Source of the DNA: CAXBCP01 sp047638395
GTDB taxonomy: Bacteria; Pseudomonadota; Alphaproteobacteria; MPNO01; UBA830
Reading direction: 5' to 3'
NCBI GenBank assembly: GCA_047638395.1
Contig: JBLIMV010000027.1
Location: 1 to 64,000, forward strand
Length of the DNA stretch: 64,000 nt
The notes beneath the pieces are model-generated. The model had not been told where the DNA came from. It made no database searches and saw only the letters and a list, made by a program, of their open reading frames with translations. Shown here in pieces: positions 34,028-43,304 of the stretch. The translations under genes and the position numbers were made by a program. How positions within the stretch are numbered: the first letter of the stretch is position 1; every line of letters starts with the position of its first letter.

Positions 34028-35349
34028 GAGCTCTCCAGCAGGCGGGGTAGTAGAAGCGTGATCGTTGGAAACATGATGATAAACACCACGCGGACGGCAT
34101 CCGACAAGAAGAAAGGCAGCACGCCCTTGAACGTCTCGATCATCGGAACGTCCTTTGCCATCGAATTAATCACGAAGACGTTGAGCCCGACAGGCGGGGT
34201 AATCAGCCCCACCTCGACCACGATCAGCGTGATGATCCCGAACCAGAGCTTCAATTCTTCGCCCTGCACCGGAAAATCGAGCCCGGCAATGATCGGCCAG
34301 AAGATCGGCACGGTCAGCAGGATCATCGACAGCGAATCCATCACCAGCCCGAGCAGAACATAGAGCACGATCATCCCGACCAGGATGACCATCGGGCTAA
34401 GACCGGAATTCTGGAAGAAATCCGCGGCAAAGATCGGGAGCTGCGAGAAACCGAGGAACGCGTTGAAGATTGATGCGCCGAGCAGGATCAGGAAAATCAT
34501 CGCCGTTGTCGACGCCGTGCCGAGAATGGCGTCGACGAAGTCTTTCCACTTCATCCCGCCCCGCATGACCGCGATCAGGAATGTACCGGTCGCCCCGACA
34601 CCGGCGCCCTCGGTCGGTGTGAAGATACCGATATAGATACCGCCCATCACCAGCAGAAAGATCACCAGAACGGGCCATATATCCAGAATTGCCTGCCACT
34701 TGGCGGCGAACGTGGTTCTCGGCCCGGCCGGCCCCGCATCGGGGAAAACCCGGACGACGATGGCAATTGTCAGCATGTAGCCCAGCGCAGCAAGAACCCC
34801 GGGGATAAAAGCCGCCTGGAACAGGGTCGCAACATTCGCTTCGACCATCACCGCGTAAATGATCAGCACAACCGATGGCGGGATCAATATCCCCAGCGTG
34901 CCGCCTGCCGCCAGCGAGCCGGTCGCCAGGGCGCCGGAGTAATTGTATTTGCGTAATTCCGGCAGGGCGACCTGCCCCATGGTTGCCGCGGTTGCCAGCG
35001 AAGAGCCGGTAATCGCCCCAAACCCGGCGCAGCCACCGACCGCGGCCATCGCGATCCCTCCGCGAAACTGGCCGAGCCACGAATTCGCCGCCTTGAACAG
35101 CGCAGAACTCAAACCCGCCTTTGCCGCAAACTGTCCCATCAGGATGAACAGCGGAACCACCGACAGGGTTTCGGCGGTGAACCGCCAATAGGTCTCCGTT
35201 TTCAGATAACTGAACAGGGCAACCTCGCCGGCGATCGTGACATATCCCACGACGCCAACAGTGAGCATGGCAATGCCGATGGGCACCCGCACAGCGAGCA
35301 GCACCAGCATTACGCCAAAGCCGATCATGCCGATTGTCAGACCATCCAT
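34024..35349 (-). CDS. TRAP transporter large permease (DctM type)
   Basis: 441 residues from ATG 35349, about twelve membrane segments. Family marks include GIAMAAVGGCAGFGAITGSSLATAATMG, LGILIPPSVVLIIYAV and LGLVMDSLSMILLTVPI (shown in short blocks). It moves a carboxylate across the inner membrane using sodium, with DctP delivering it. ATG 35349 is chosen because the DctQ stop ends at 35354 and AGGACT precedes it; the longer frame extends into dctQ. Confidence 0.93.
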   Translation of the reverse strand: MDGLTIGMIGFGVMLVLLAVRVPIGIAMLTVGVVGYVTIAGEVALFSYLKTETYWRFTAETLSVVPLFILMGQFAAKAGLSSALFKAANSWLGQFRGGIAMAAVGGCAGFGAITGSSLATAATMGQVALPELRKYNYSGALATGSLAAGGTLGILIPPSVVLIIYAVMVEANVATLFQAAFIPGVLAALGYMLTIAIVVRVFPDAGPAGPRTTFAAKWQAILDIWPVLVIFLLVMGGIYIGIFTPTEGAGVGATGTFLIAVMRGGMKWKDFVDAILGTASTTAMIFLILLGASIFNAFLGFSQLPIFAADFFQNSGLSPMVILVGMIVLYVLLGLVMDSLSMILLTVPIFWPIIAGLDFPVQGEELKLWFGIITLIVVEVGLITPPVGLNVFVINSMAKDVPMIETFKGVLPFFLSDAVRVVFIIMFPTITLLLPRLLESS

Positions 35350-35353
35350 ACGA

Positions 35354-35920
35354 TCAGTCCTGCCGCTCGTTATCGGCGGCGTCTTCCTGATCGAAGAACC
35401 TGCCCGCACGCGTTTCCTGAACGCTGCGCCAGACGGTGTAGGCAATCACGACCACCAGAAAAGACATCATCAGGATCGACGGCGGGAAAGTGGTCCAGCG
35501 CGGAAAATTGATGGTCATCGATTTTTCGCCGTAATTGTACATATCCAACCCGCCGAAAATCATCCGCCATGTCAGCAATATGGCAATGACCAGATAGAAA
35601 ATGCCACCGATGATGTCACAGGTTGTTTTTGCCCGCACCGGCGCCTTGATCATGAAAAAATCGACCAGCACGTTGCCGCGGGTCATCTGGCACCAGGGCA
35701 GGAACGCAAACACTGCGAGCCCCGTGCCAATCGCCACCAGTTCGAAATCACCGGGTATCGGCGTCAGAAATGCGGAGCGCCCGGTTACACTTAGCGTGGT
35801 CAGCAGCGCCATGGCGCAGAGCAACACACCTCCGATCACGGCCAGCACCCGGGAGGTCGCATAAAGCACACGGCCCACCGGATCGGTGGGTCTGGCGGTA
35901 TCGCTTAGGCCCTCGGCCAT
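35354..35920 (-). CDS. TRAP transporter small permease (DctQ type)
   Basis: 188 residues, four membrane helices (ALLTTLSVTGRSAF, AIGTGLAVFAFLPWC, GIFYLVIAILLTWRM, ILMMSFLVVVIAYTVW). The CQMTRGNVLVDFF segment between helices 2 and 3 is the DctQ signature. Partner of the DctM subunit encoded four bases downstream. Confidence 0.92.
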   Translation of the reverse strand: MAEGLSDTARPTDPVGRVLYATSRVLAVIGGVLLCAMALLTTLSVTGRSAFLTPIPGDFELVAIGTGLAVFAFLPWCQMTRGNVLVDFFMIKAPVRAKTTCDIIGGIFYLVIAILLTWRMIFGGLDMYNYGEKSMTINFPRWTTFPPSILMMSFLVVVIAYTVWRSVQETRAGRFFDQEDAADNERQD

Positions 35921-35969
35921 ATTGTTGAAACAGATTCCGGGCCGGCCGTCTGACCGGCCCGGATATCCC

Positions 35970-37013
35970 TTACTTGGAGTGTTTGGCGATCATGTCCCGG
36001 GCATCCGACAACAGGGCCGGGCCATCGACATTGATCTTCTTCATTTCAGCAAACCAGCGTGCGAACACAGGCTGTGCCGCCGCTTTCATCTTGGCAACCT
36101 CAGTCGCGGGAATGGTGTGGAACTGGTTCTTCTTCTTCGATTTAACGACCGCGAGACCGGGCGCTTCGATATCGTCCCAGTTCTGCCCCGCCATCTGCGC
36201 GATGTTGCCACCGGCGTTCTTGTCGATGACCGCCTGCAGGTTCTTCGGCAGCTTGTTGTAGCTGTTCTGGTTCATCAGGAAGGTGAAGACGTTCGTGCCA
36301 AGACGCGGCTGTTCACCGGCCAGAACCGAGAAATGACTGACCAGATCGGGTGTCTTGACCGCCGGTGCGATTTCATACGGCAGCGTCACGCCGTCGATCA
36401 CGCCCTTGGACAGTGCCGACGGAATTTGCGGCAACGGCAACCCGATACCGGTCGCGCCCAGCGCATTCAAAAGCCACACACCGCCACGCGACGCCGCGCG
36501 CAGTTTCATGCCTTTAATATCGGACAGTTTGGTAATGGGTTTCTTGGTCTGAAACAGGAACCCGGCATGGGCATGGATCAGAAGCGGCTTATAGCCTTTC
36601 AGATCGGCTCCGAGATGCTTGGGTCCATAATCCTGCAGCGCGAGGGTCGTAGACAGCGCGTTCTTGTGCACGAAAGGCAGTTCGAACGGCTCAACCCGCG
36701 GCATCCGGCCTGGCGTAAAGCCCGGCAGGGTCCAGACGATATCAACAACGCCGTCACGCACCTGGTCCAGAAGCTGGGGCGCTCTGCCGCCGAGCTGCAT
36801 CGCCCAGAATGGCTGAATTTTAAGCGCGCCGCCTGAATCCTTTTCGATCTTCTTTGCCCACGGAATCAGGAAGGTCTTTGCCGGATTAGCGACCGGCGGG
36901 ATAAAGGTATGCATCCGCAGCGTCACAGCCTGCGAGGACGCAGGCACCGCGACCATGGCCGCCGCCGCAACTGCGGTGGCCGCCAGAACTGTCGAGGAAA
37001 GTTTCTTGGTCAT
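35970..37013 (-). CDS. TRAP transporter substrate-binding protein (DctP type)
   Basis: 347 residues. Signal peptide cleaved near ASSQA; mature periplasmic protein with LRMHTFIPPVANPAKTFLIPWAKKI, then GVVDIVWTLPGFTPGRMPRVEPFELPF and the conserved Arg segment KLRAASRGG. DctP proteins bind a carboxylate or ketoacid through that Arg. GGGAG precedes ATG 37013; the further upstream in-frame start is rejected because it would precede the signal peptide. It lies 49 bases before dctQ, forming a full three-gene TRAP set plus LOG gene. Confidence 0.92.
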   Translation of the reverse strand: MTKKLSSTVLAATAVAAAAMVAVPASSQAVTLRMHTFIPPVANPAKTFLIPWAKKIEKDSGGALKIQPFWAMQLGGRAPQLLDQVRDGVVDIVWTLPGFTPGRMPRVEPFELPFVHKNALSTTLALQDYGPKHLGADLKGYKPLLIHAHAGFLFQTKKPITKLSDIKGMKLRAASRGGVWLLNALGATGIGLPLPQIPSALSKGVIDGVTLPYEIAPAVKTPDLVSHFSVLAGEQPRLGTNVFTFLMNQNSYNKLPKNLQAVIDKNAGGNIAQMAGQNWDDIEAPGLAVVKSKKKNQFHTIPATEVAKMKAAAQPVFARWFAEMKKINVDGPALLSDARDMIAKHSK

Positions 37014-37120
37014 TTCGTTTTCTCCCAAAAATATTCGTAAAATTTCATCACCGGTCACCGCCGGTGTTCATGTAACGACTGTATCGACCGGAAGGCACCG
37101 GTTCAAACAAAGAAAGCGGG

Positions 37121-38086
37121 TCAATTCGTCCCACCGAACACGCTTTTAAGGTAGGCCGCCCCGTCTTTTGCTGCCGCCACGGCGAGATCGATCCCGCCAA
37201 GCATGAACATGAACCCGTGGATCGTGTTCGGAATGGAATGGAACTCTGCGGCGACACCCGCCTGATCAAGGGCATCGACAAACAGCGCATTGTCGTCATG
37301 CCGTGGATCGAAGCCCGCCGTCATCAGGTAGGTTGGCGGCAAAACGCTGAAATCCGCCATTTTCAGTGGTGCTACCCAGGGGCTCGCCATATCTTCGGGG
37401 CCGTTCAGGTAGTGCCCCATCGACCACTTCATGAGACCGCTATCGAGGAAATACCCCTCCGACAGGTTTTTCATGGAGTCCGTGGGGGGGCCGCCGGCAG
37501 TGCCGGGATACCAGAGCATCAACTGGACGACACCCGGTCCGCCCCGCTCCGCCGCCATTGCACAGGCCGCGATAGCCATCGTGCCACCCGATGAATCACC
37601 GCCCACCGCGATACGGTCCGGATCTGCGCCGATGCTCGCGGCATTTTCGGATACCCAGCGCAGCGCGGCGTAAGAATCCTCATGCGCTGCCGGAAATTTA
37701 TATTCGGGCGCCAGACGATATTCAAAAGACAGGACAAGGCACTCCGCCCCGGCACAGATCAGGCGGCAGAAACTGTCATGGGTCTCGATACTGCCGAACA
37801 CAAATCCGCCGGCATGAACGAAGACCATTATCGGTAACGGACCCATCTTTCCGGCCGGCCGATAGAGACGCGCCGGCAATGTGACGCCGGGCGCCCCGCC
37901 GGGAATGTCGAAATCTTCCGTCGCGCCGACCTCCGGCCTTGGGTCCAGATCCCATTTTGCTACGAAGCGCTCGATCGATGCGCGCGCCTCCGGCGGGGTC
38001 AGATCGGAAACACGGACGGCACCGGGACCCGTCAGGTCCTCAAGAACAACTGCCGTTTGCGGATCGAGGTCCGGTTGAGCACCCAT
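37121..38086 (-). CDS. Alpha/beta-hydrolase fold-3 esterase (HSL family)
   Basis: 321 residues. Oxyanion-hole HAGGFVFGS (HGGG-like, here HAGG) and nucleophile GDSSGG, with catalytic Asp in GFDPRHDDNALF and His in NTIHGFMF; all parts of the hormone-sensitive-lipase family are present. Likely a cytoplasmic carboxylesterase or lactonase for small esters. It is adjacent to but transcribed apart from the TRAP genes (107-base gap), so a shared transcript is possible. Confidence 0.9.
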   Translation of the reverse strand: MGAQPDLDPQTAVVLEDLTGPGAVRVSDLTPPEARASIERFVAKWDLDPRPEVGATEDFDIPGGAPGVTLPARLYRPAGKMGPLPIMVFVHAGGFVFGSIETHDSFCRLICAGAECLVLSFEYRLAPEYKFPAAHEDSYAALRWVSENAASIGADPDRIAVGGDSSGGTMAIAACAMAAERGGPGVVQLMLWYPGTAGGPPTDSMKNLSEGYFLDSGLMKWSMGHYLNGPEDMASPWVAPLKMADFSVLPPTYLMTAGFDPRHDDNALFVDALDQAGVAAEFHSIPNTIHGFMFMLGGIDLAVAAAKDGAAYLKSVFGGTN

Positions 38087-38218
38087 GATTCATCTCCCCA
38101 TTTTGCGACGTTTTTTTGTCTTTCCTGAGCAAGCCTATCATAACAATAGGGCCGATTTCTCAACACGTTTGTCCTGCGCTACAATGGACCGCATCGCAAT
38201 CACATACAGAACACCCGA

Positions 38219-39208
38219 ATGACCGATAAACCGATCTGGCTGACAGAAGCCGATGTTGTGGCGCTGATCAGCCTCCCGGAGGCAATCGACGCGCTTGAGG
38301 CAACGCTGGCCCTCGAAGCAGACGATCTTGCCGCCAGCATGCCGAAAACGCATCTGATGGTCGCCGCGAATGACGCCATGCACGCCATCGGCGCATCGGT
38401 CGCCGGCGAAGGCATCTGCGGATTCAAGACCTGGATCAACGTGCAGGGAAAATCCGAAACCACGATGACGCTGTTCTCGATGGAGGATGGCGCCTGCCTT
38501 GCCGTGATAGAAGCCACCGCACTTGGTCAGATGCGCACAGCGTCGGTCACCGGCGTCGGCACCAAACGCCTCGCCGCCGCCGGCGCGGACGATATGGGCA
38601 TCGTCGGAACCGGCAAGCAGTCCCTGCCCCAGATTGCCGCCGTCCACGCCGTTCGCCCGCTGAAAGAAGTGCGTGTTTCGAGCCGCAATCCGGATACGCG
38701 CCGCGCATTTGCCGAGAATGTAACCGCCAGGCTCGGTATTCCGGCCAGGCCGGTCGATACGCTCGAAGAGGCGGTCACGGATACACCGATCGTCACCCTG
38801 ATCACCAATTCGACCGAGGCGTTTCTGACGGGCGACATGCTGGCCAAAGGCAGCCACCTGAACGCGATGGGTGCCATCGTGCCATCACGGGTCGAATTCA
38901 CCGATGACGTCTTCGCCCGCGCCGACCTGATCGCCGTCGACAGCCTGCGCAGCGTCCGCGACCTGTCGACAGAGTTCCGCGGCCATTACGGCGAGGACGA
39001 TGCCGCCTGGCAGGACGTGCGAACCATCGCCTCGGTCATCGCCGCGGACGAGACCCGCCCCGACGGCGCCGACGTGACCCTGTTCAAAGCGATGGGCATG
39101 GGGCTTTCAGATCTGGCGCTCGCCATCGAGGTCCTCAAACGTGCCCGGGCACAGAACAAGGGTCACAAAGTACCGGACCGCGTGAAGCTGCCGGCCCGGC
39201 TGACCTAG
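38219..39208 (+). CDS. Ornithine cyclodeaminase/mu-crystallin family protein
   Basis: 329 residues with the OCD fold: two-domain NAD-binding protein with IVGTGKQSLPQIAAVHAVRPLKEVRV (Rossmann) and KTWINVQGKSETTMTL with the substrate-facing residues. Members act as ornithine or alanine dehydrogenases, ketimine reductases and sarcosine-related enzymes, so the reaction is not fixed. Divergent from the esterase gene and followed after 13 bases by a flavoprotein gene on the same strand, suggesting linked oxidation of an amino or imino compound. Confidence 0.85.
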   Translation: MTDKPIWLTEADVVALISLPEAIDALEATLALEADDLAASMPKTHLMVAANDAMHAIGASVAGEGICGFKTWINVQGKSETTMTLFSMEDGACLAVIEATALGQMRTASVTGVGTKRLAAAGADDMGIVGTGKQSLPQIAAVHAVRPLKEVRVSSRNPDTRRAFAENVTARLGIPARPVDTLEEAVTDTPIVTLITNSTEAFLTGDMLAKGSHLNAMGAIVPSRVEFTDDVFARADLIAVDSLRSVRDLSTEFRGHYGEDDAAWQDVRTIASVIAADETRPDGADVTLFKAMGMGLSDLALAIEVLKRARAQNKGHKVPDRVKLPARLT

Positions 39209-39221
39209 AAAGAACCGCGCA

Positions 39222-40718
39222 ATGTCATCTCCCTCCTATGACATCATTGTGGTTGGCAGCGGCAGCGCCGGTCTTGCGGCAGCGATTGCCGCGGCGGAGA
39301 ACGGCGCACGCACGTTGATGATCGAGAAGAACCCGGCGCTTGGCGGCACCACCGCCTGGTCTGTGGGGTCGATCACCACAAGCGCATCGCCCCATCAGCG
39401 GGCCATCGATATCTACGACACGCCGGACGATCACTACGCCGACATGGCGCTGTTTCATGGCGAGCGCTTAAAGGGCCGCGATAACCTGAAACTGCGGCGC
39501 CTGCTGGTAGATCACACCCCGGCCACGTTTGACTGGCTGCTGAGCCTCGGCCTCGTATTTTATGGCCCGATGCCGGAGCCACCGCATGCACAGCCACGCA
39601 TGCACAACATCCTGCCCAATTCACGGATGCTTATTCATCATCTGACGAAACGTGCCCGCAAACTGGGCGTCGAGATCCGCACGTCAGCGCCGATGGAAGA
39701 ACTAATCGTTGAGAACAAGCGGGTGACCGGCGTCGTCGTGAAAGGCGAGCACGTGAGGGCGGAAAACGCCGTTATCCTGGCGGCAGGCGATTTTTCAGCG
39801 AATCCGGCGCTCAAACAGCGCTACATGCCCCCCGAAGTCGCCCGGATCGGGCCGTTCAACGATGACAGCACCGGCGATTGGCACGACCCCGTGACCGAAT
39901 TGGGCGGTCGGGTCCTGAATGGCGATGTCGCGCTGGGCCCGGAAATCCGCTTTCGCCCGCCTGCGAAATCGACCCTTGTCCGTAAATTGCCGCCATGGCT
40001 CTGGCTGGCGCGTGTCGTCCGCTGGTCGATAGATCATATGCCGCCGCGTCTGCTGCGGCCCTTCGTGATGGGATTTCTGACCACGGCGCTCATGCCGTCG
40101 CTCGACCTGTATCGCCAGGGGGCATTGCTGATCAACCGCAACGGCGAACGGTTTTCGGACGAGACGGATGCGCCTTCCGATCACATGCCGGCCCAGCCCG
40201 ATGGCGAGGCATTCGTCGTGATGGACGGCGCGCTGGCATCGGCGTTCCGCGCGTGGCCGAATTTTATCTCCACGGCGCCCGGCATCGCCTATGCCTATCT
40301 CGACGATTACCGGCGCAACCGGCCCGACATATTTTTCCAGGCAGATACGCTGGCAGGCCTTGCGGCAAAAACCGGCATGGATCTCGCCAAGCTGGAAAAA
40401 TCAGTCGCCGATTACAACGCCAAAGATGCCGGGGGCGCGCGGCAATCATGCACGGCCCCGCCCTTCATCGCGCTCGGACCGGTCTGTTCGTTCATCATGA
40501 CAACCGATGGCGGATTGGCCGTGAACGAGCATCTGCAGGTGCTCGATGAAAACGATTTCCCGATTGCCGGTCTCTACGCCGCGGGATCAACCGGACAGGG
40601 CGGCCTGCTGCTGGAAGGGCATGGCCATCATCTCGGGTGGGGTTTCACGTCCGGCCGGATCGCCGGACGTCATGCGGCTTCCGTCGGCGCAAACGACCTG
40701 GCGCCGTTCTCGGACTAG
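39222..40718 (+). CDS. FAD-dependent oxidoreductase, fumarate reductase/ketosteroid dehydrogenase type
   Basis: 498 residues. N-terminal dinucleotide fold IIVVGSGSAGLAAAIAAAENG, FAD motif GGTTAWSVGS and the C-terminal GLYAAGSTGQGGLLLEGHGHHLGWG match the FAD_binding_2 family that includes fumarate reductase flavoproteins, 3-ketosteroid dehydrogenases and tricarballylate dehydrogenase. No haem or Fe-S domain is fused. Substrate unknown; it follows the OCD-like gene on the same strand and probably forms a two-gene unit with it. Confidence 0.9.
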   Translation: MSSPSYDIIVVGSGSAGLAAAIAAAENGARTLMIEKNPALGGTTAWSVGSITTSASPHQRAIDIYDTPDDHYADMALFHGERLKGRDNLKLRRLLVDHTPATFDWLLSLGLVFYGPMPEPPHAQPRMHNILPNSRMLIHHLTKRARKLGVEIRTSAPMEELIVENKRVTGVVVKGEHVRAENAVILAAGDFSANPALKQRYMPPEVARIGPFNDDSTGDWHDPVTELGGRVLNGDVALGPEIRFRPPAKSTLVRKLPPWLWLARVVRWSIDHMPPRLLRPFVMGFLTTALMPSLDLYRQGALLINRNGERFSDETDAPSDHMPAQPDGEAFVVMDGALASAFRAWPNFISTAPGIAYAYLDDYRRNRPDIFFQADTLAGLAAKTGMDLAKLEKSVADYNAKDAGGARQSCTAPPFIALGPVCSFIMTTDGGLAVNEHLQVLDENDFPIAGLYAAGSTGQGGLLLEGHGHHLGWGFTSGRIAGRHAASVGANDLAPFSD

Positions 40719-40725
40719 CCTTGCG

Positions 40726-41715
40726 CTAACCTTCTTCGGCCAACCGTGCGCGGCGGGCCAGCATCTTTTCCGCCAGCCGGGGCGCCGTTCCCGGGCGCGA
40801 CCAGGGGCAGCGCCCGATACAGATTCCGCAGCCCAGCGCTTCGCCGAAATAAGGAATGCACTTGTCGAAATCGACATACCATTTCTCGACGCCGCGCACG
40901 GTCTGTTTGGTCTCGGAAATGGCGCCCGGCGGGCAGGCCTTCGTGCATACCTGACAACTGGCACAGAAATCGTCCGCGCCAAAGACATCCGGCGCATCGG
41001 CCAGTAAAGGCATTTCGGTTGCGATGGCAGACAGGCGGAAAGATGAGCCGTATTGACGATTGATAAGCGAGCCGTGCTTGCCAAGCTCGCCGAATCCGGC
41101 GGCAATTGCCGGCGGAATCATCAGCAGAGCCGACGCGTAGGGGCCGGCATAGGCTTTCGCATAGTGCCCCTGCTCCATGATGTAATTGGTGAGATTACGC
41201 GAAACGCGAGCCGCGCGATTGTACTGTTCTCCGACCTCTACCGCGGATGTCGGCTCATCCAGGCTATCCGGCGCCGAATTGAGCCGTTCATGGTCCATCG
41301 CCACACCGATCATGACGATCCACGGCTGCTTTATCTCATACCCTTCGTACACATATTCCGGCTTCAACGGCACGATACCGACCATGTCGGCTTCGTTTTC
41401 CAGCGCAAATTTCTTGATCTCCGCCGTCCACGCGGTGGCATCTTTTTCGATTTTCTGCGGCACTTGTTCGACGGCCTTGGGGCCGCGCGGCGCTTTTGGC
41501 GAATAGGTAGCGCGAACGCCGGCCGACAGACGATGATGGTCCAGAACCGCATCCTGCAATTCACCAAACGACTGTTTCGAATGCGGGTGCCAGAAAAACG
41601 GCGACGCCAGACGGGGCTTGGTCTCCCCCCGTCCGTTTACGGCATTCCCCGATACATCCGGAAATGCTTCGAGAAATTTCGGAAGAGGCGCGTAATCGTC
41701 ATGTGGCTTCGCCAT
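40726..41715 (-). CDS. Reductive-dehalogenase-like 4Fe-4S double-cluster protein
   Basis: 329 residues. The C-terminus holds two [4Fe-4S] motifs: CASCQVCTKACPPGAI and a second set starting CIPYF and ending CGICIGRCPW, separated as in RdhA and QueG. The region before them (FRLSAIATEMPLL, ALLMIPPAIAAGFGELG, HGSLINRQYG) resembles the cobalamin-binding core of reductive dehalogenases more than QueG. There is no twin-arginine signal, no membrane anchor and no fused flavin reductase, so if active it would be a cytoplasmic B12 enzyme needing an outside electron donor. Neighbouring genes include FAD monooxygenase and glutathione transferase, consistent with aromatic catabolism. Confidence 0.8.
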   Translation of the reverse strand: MAKPHDDYAPLPKFLEAFPDVSGNAVNGRGETKPRLASPFFWHPHSKQSFGELQDAVLDHHRLSAGVRATYSPKAPRGPKAVEQVPQKIEKDATAWTAEIKKFALENEADMVGIVPLKPEYVYEGYEIKQPWIVMIGVAMDHERLNSAPDSLDEPTSAVEVGEQYNRAARVSRNLTNYIMEQGHYAKAYAGPYASALLMIPPAIAAGFGELGKHGSLINRQYGSSFRLSAIATEMPLLADAPDVFGADDFCASCQVCTKACPPGAISETKQTVRGVEKWYVDFDKCIPYFGEALGCGICIGRCPWSRPGTAPRLAEKMLARRARLAEEG

Positions 41716-41731
41716 AGTGTCCTACGTTCCT

Positions 41732-42865
41732 TCAGGGGAGTTCGACTGTCCAGGCATCGTAGCTGTATACCCAGTCAGGGTCCGTTTTTTCGCGCATAAA
41801 CTCGTTGCGGTGCGACGTCGCCTGTACCTTTGACGTTCGCGGCTTGCGCGCCGCTTCGAACCGCTTGAATGCCGCCGGAAAATCATCGGTGCCGCCATCG
41901 GCGAGACAACGCGATAGCACCACGGAATCTTCCAGCGCATTCGCCGCCCCCTGCGCCATATAGGGCGTCATCGGATGGCAGGCATCGCCCATCAGCGTGA
42001 CGTTTCCCTTGTTCCAGGTCGGCAGCGGGTCACGTTCGAAGATCGCCCATTTATGCACCGACGGGCAGGCATCCAGCACGGCGCGCACGTCGGGATGAAA
42101 ATCGGCAAACGCTGCACGCAACTCGTTCACGTCGCCGGTCGCCGACCAGGATTCGATCTGAAAATCCGGCTCCGGCTGGCTGGTCGTGAAGTAAATCTCG
42201 TCACGCGCCGCCGTGACGTAATAGATGACGATATGACGGTCCGCCCCCCACCATTTGGCGCTGTCGTCCAACAGTTCATAACCGTTCATCAGAGACGCTG
42301 GAAAGGCCGTCCGATACGCCAGACGGCCGGTAAACCGCGCATCTTCCGCGCCAAGGAGCGATTCCCGCACAATCGAATGAACGCCATCGGACGCGATCAG
42401 CGCATCTGCCGTCACGGTCTTACCGTCCTCGAACGTCAGGCTCACGCTGTCGTCGGATTGCTCGATACCGGCGACCTTGTGGTCGTAGCAAATCGTGTCA
42501 TCGGGCACGGCGCCATGCAGGGCTGCATGAAGATCGCCCCGGTGCATCAACAGATACGGCACACCGTAGCGGTCATACGCATCGGGGCCGAGCGGATGAT
42601 CGTTGGTCAGATTGCCGGTATCGTGATCGCGATTGCGCCAATGCGGTGGCTCGAACGCGGTGGCGCGTATCTGGTCGCCAATACCGATGCCATATAGCAC
42701 CCGCATCGCATTCGGGCTCATCTGGATACCGGCGCCAATGCGCGCAAAGGCCGGCGCCTGTTCGTAGATCGTGGTCTCGACCCCTGCTTTACGCAGACAG
42801 GCCGAGGCCGCGAGGCCGCCGATACCGGCGCCGAGAATGGCAATACTGGGTGTTTTATTGGGCAC
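41732..42865 (-). CDS. FAD-dependent aromatic monooxygenase
   Basis: 377 residues, GTG start. Group A flavoprotein hydroxylase: GAGIGGLAASACLRKAG (FAD), ALIASDGVHSIVRE (DG motif) and LMGDACHPMTPYMAQGAANALEDS (GD motif, in blocks). Closest in style to salicylate 1-hydroxylase or 3-hydroxybenzoate 6-hydroxylase, which add oxygen to a hydroxylated aromatic ring using NAD(P)H. The substrate cannot be named from sequence. Same strand and close spacing with the reductive-dehalogenase-like gene. Confidence 0.9.
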   Translation of the reverse strand: MPNKTPSIAILGAGIGGLAASACLRKAGVETTIYEQAPAFARIGAGIQMSPNAMRVLYGIGIGDQIRATAFEPPHWRNRDHDTGNLTNDHPLGPDAYDRYGVPYLLMHRGDLHAALHGAVPDDTICYDHKVAGIEQSDDSVSLTFEDGKTVTADALIASDGVHSIVRESLLGAEDARFTGRLAYRTAFPASLMNGYELLDDSAKWWGADRHIVIYYVTAARDEIYFTTSQPEPDFQIESWSATGDVNELRAAFADFHPDVRAVLDACPSVHKWAIFERDPLPTWNKGNVTLMGDACHPMTPYMAQGAANALEDSVVLSRCLADGGTDDFPAAFKRFEAARKPRTSKVQATSHRNEFMREKTDPDWVYSYDAWTVELP

Positions 42866-42901
42866 GGAACTCTTTCGTTGGCTTGCTCATTAAATAACTC
42901 A

Positions 42902-43255
42902 TCAACTTACCGGGGCGGCGCAGCGTTTCCACATCTGCGCACCGGCTTTTTGAGGATCAGGTGATCGCCCGTTCGGCCAGACGCGCAGGTCGTCATCGCC
43001 CAGCAGTTCCATGTCGACGCTTGCCCCCGCCCCCGGCTCTCCCGCCGGTACGGTATAGGTAAAATCGTGACGCCCGTAGATACCGTCGATGCTGTTGCCG
43101 CCCGGTGTCACGATTTTCGCGCCGCTGATTTCCAGCCGCTTCACCCCATTGCACCAGTTGCCGTCGATCGCGTCGGCCAGAACCGGAGAGGCGCTAAACA
43201 GGACCGCTACGGCGACCGCAACAGCGAAGAACGAGGGTTGCTTCAGGAACGTCAT
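42902..43255 (-). CDS. Small secreted hypothetical protein
   Basis: 117 residues. Signal peptide (FFAVAVAVAVLFSASPVLA, cleaved near residue 27); mature part begins DAIDGNWCNGVKRLEI with a second Cys at the end (WKRCAAP), likely a disulfide-closed beta domain. Resembles uncharacterised periplasmic proteins found in many alphaproteobacteria; function unknown. Confidence 0.7.
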   Translation of the reverse strand: MTFLKQPSFFAVAVAVAVLFSASPVLADAIDGNWCNGVKRLEISGAKIVTPGGNSIDGIYGRHDFTYTVPAGEPGAGASVDMELLGDDDLRVWPNGRSPDPQKAGAQMWKRCAAPVS

Positions 43256-43304
43256 GCGCTCCAGCTTAACTGGAAATGCGCAGAAGAAAAACGCCCCTGA
43301 CGGC

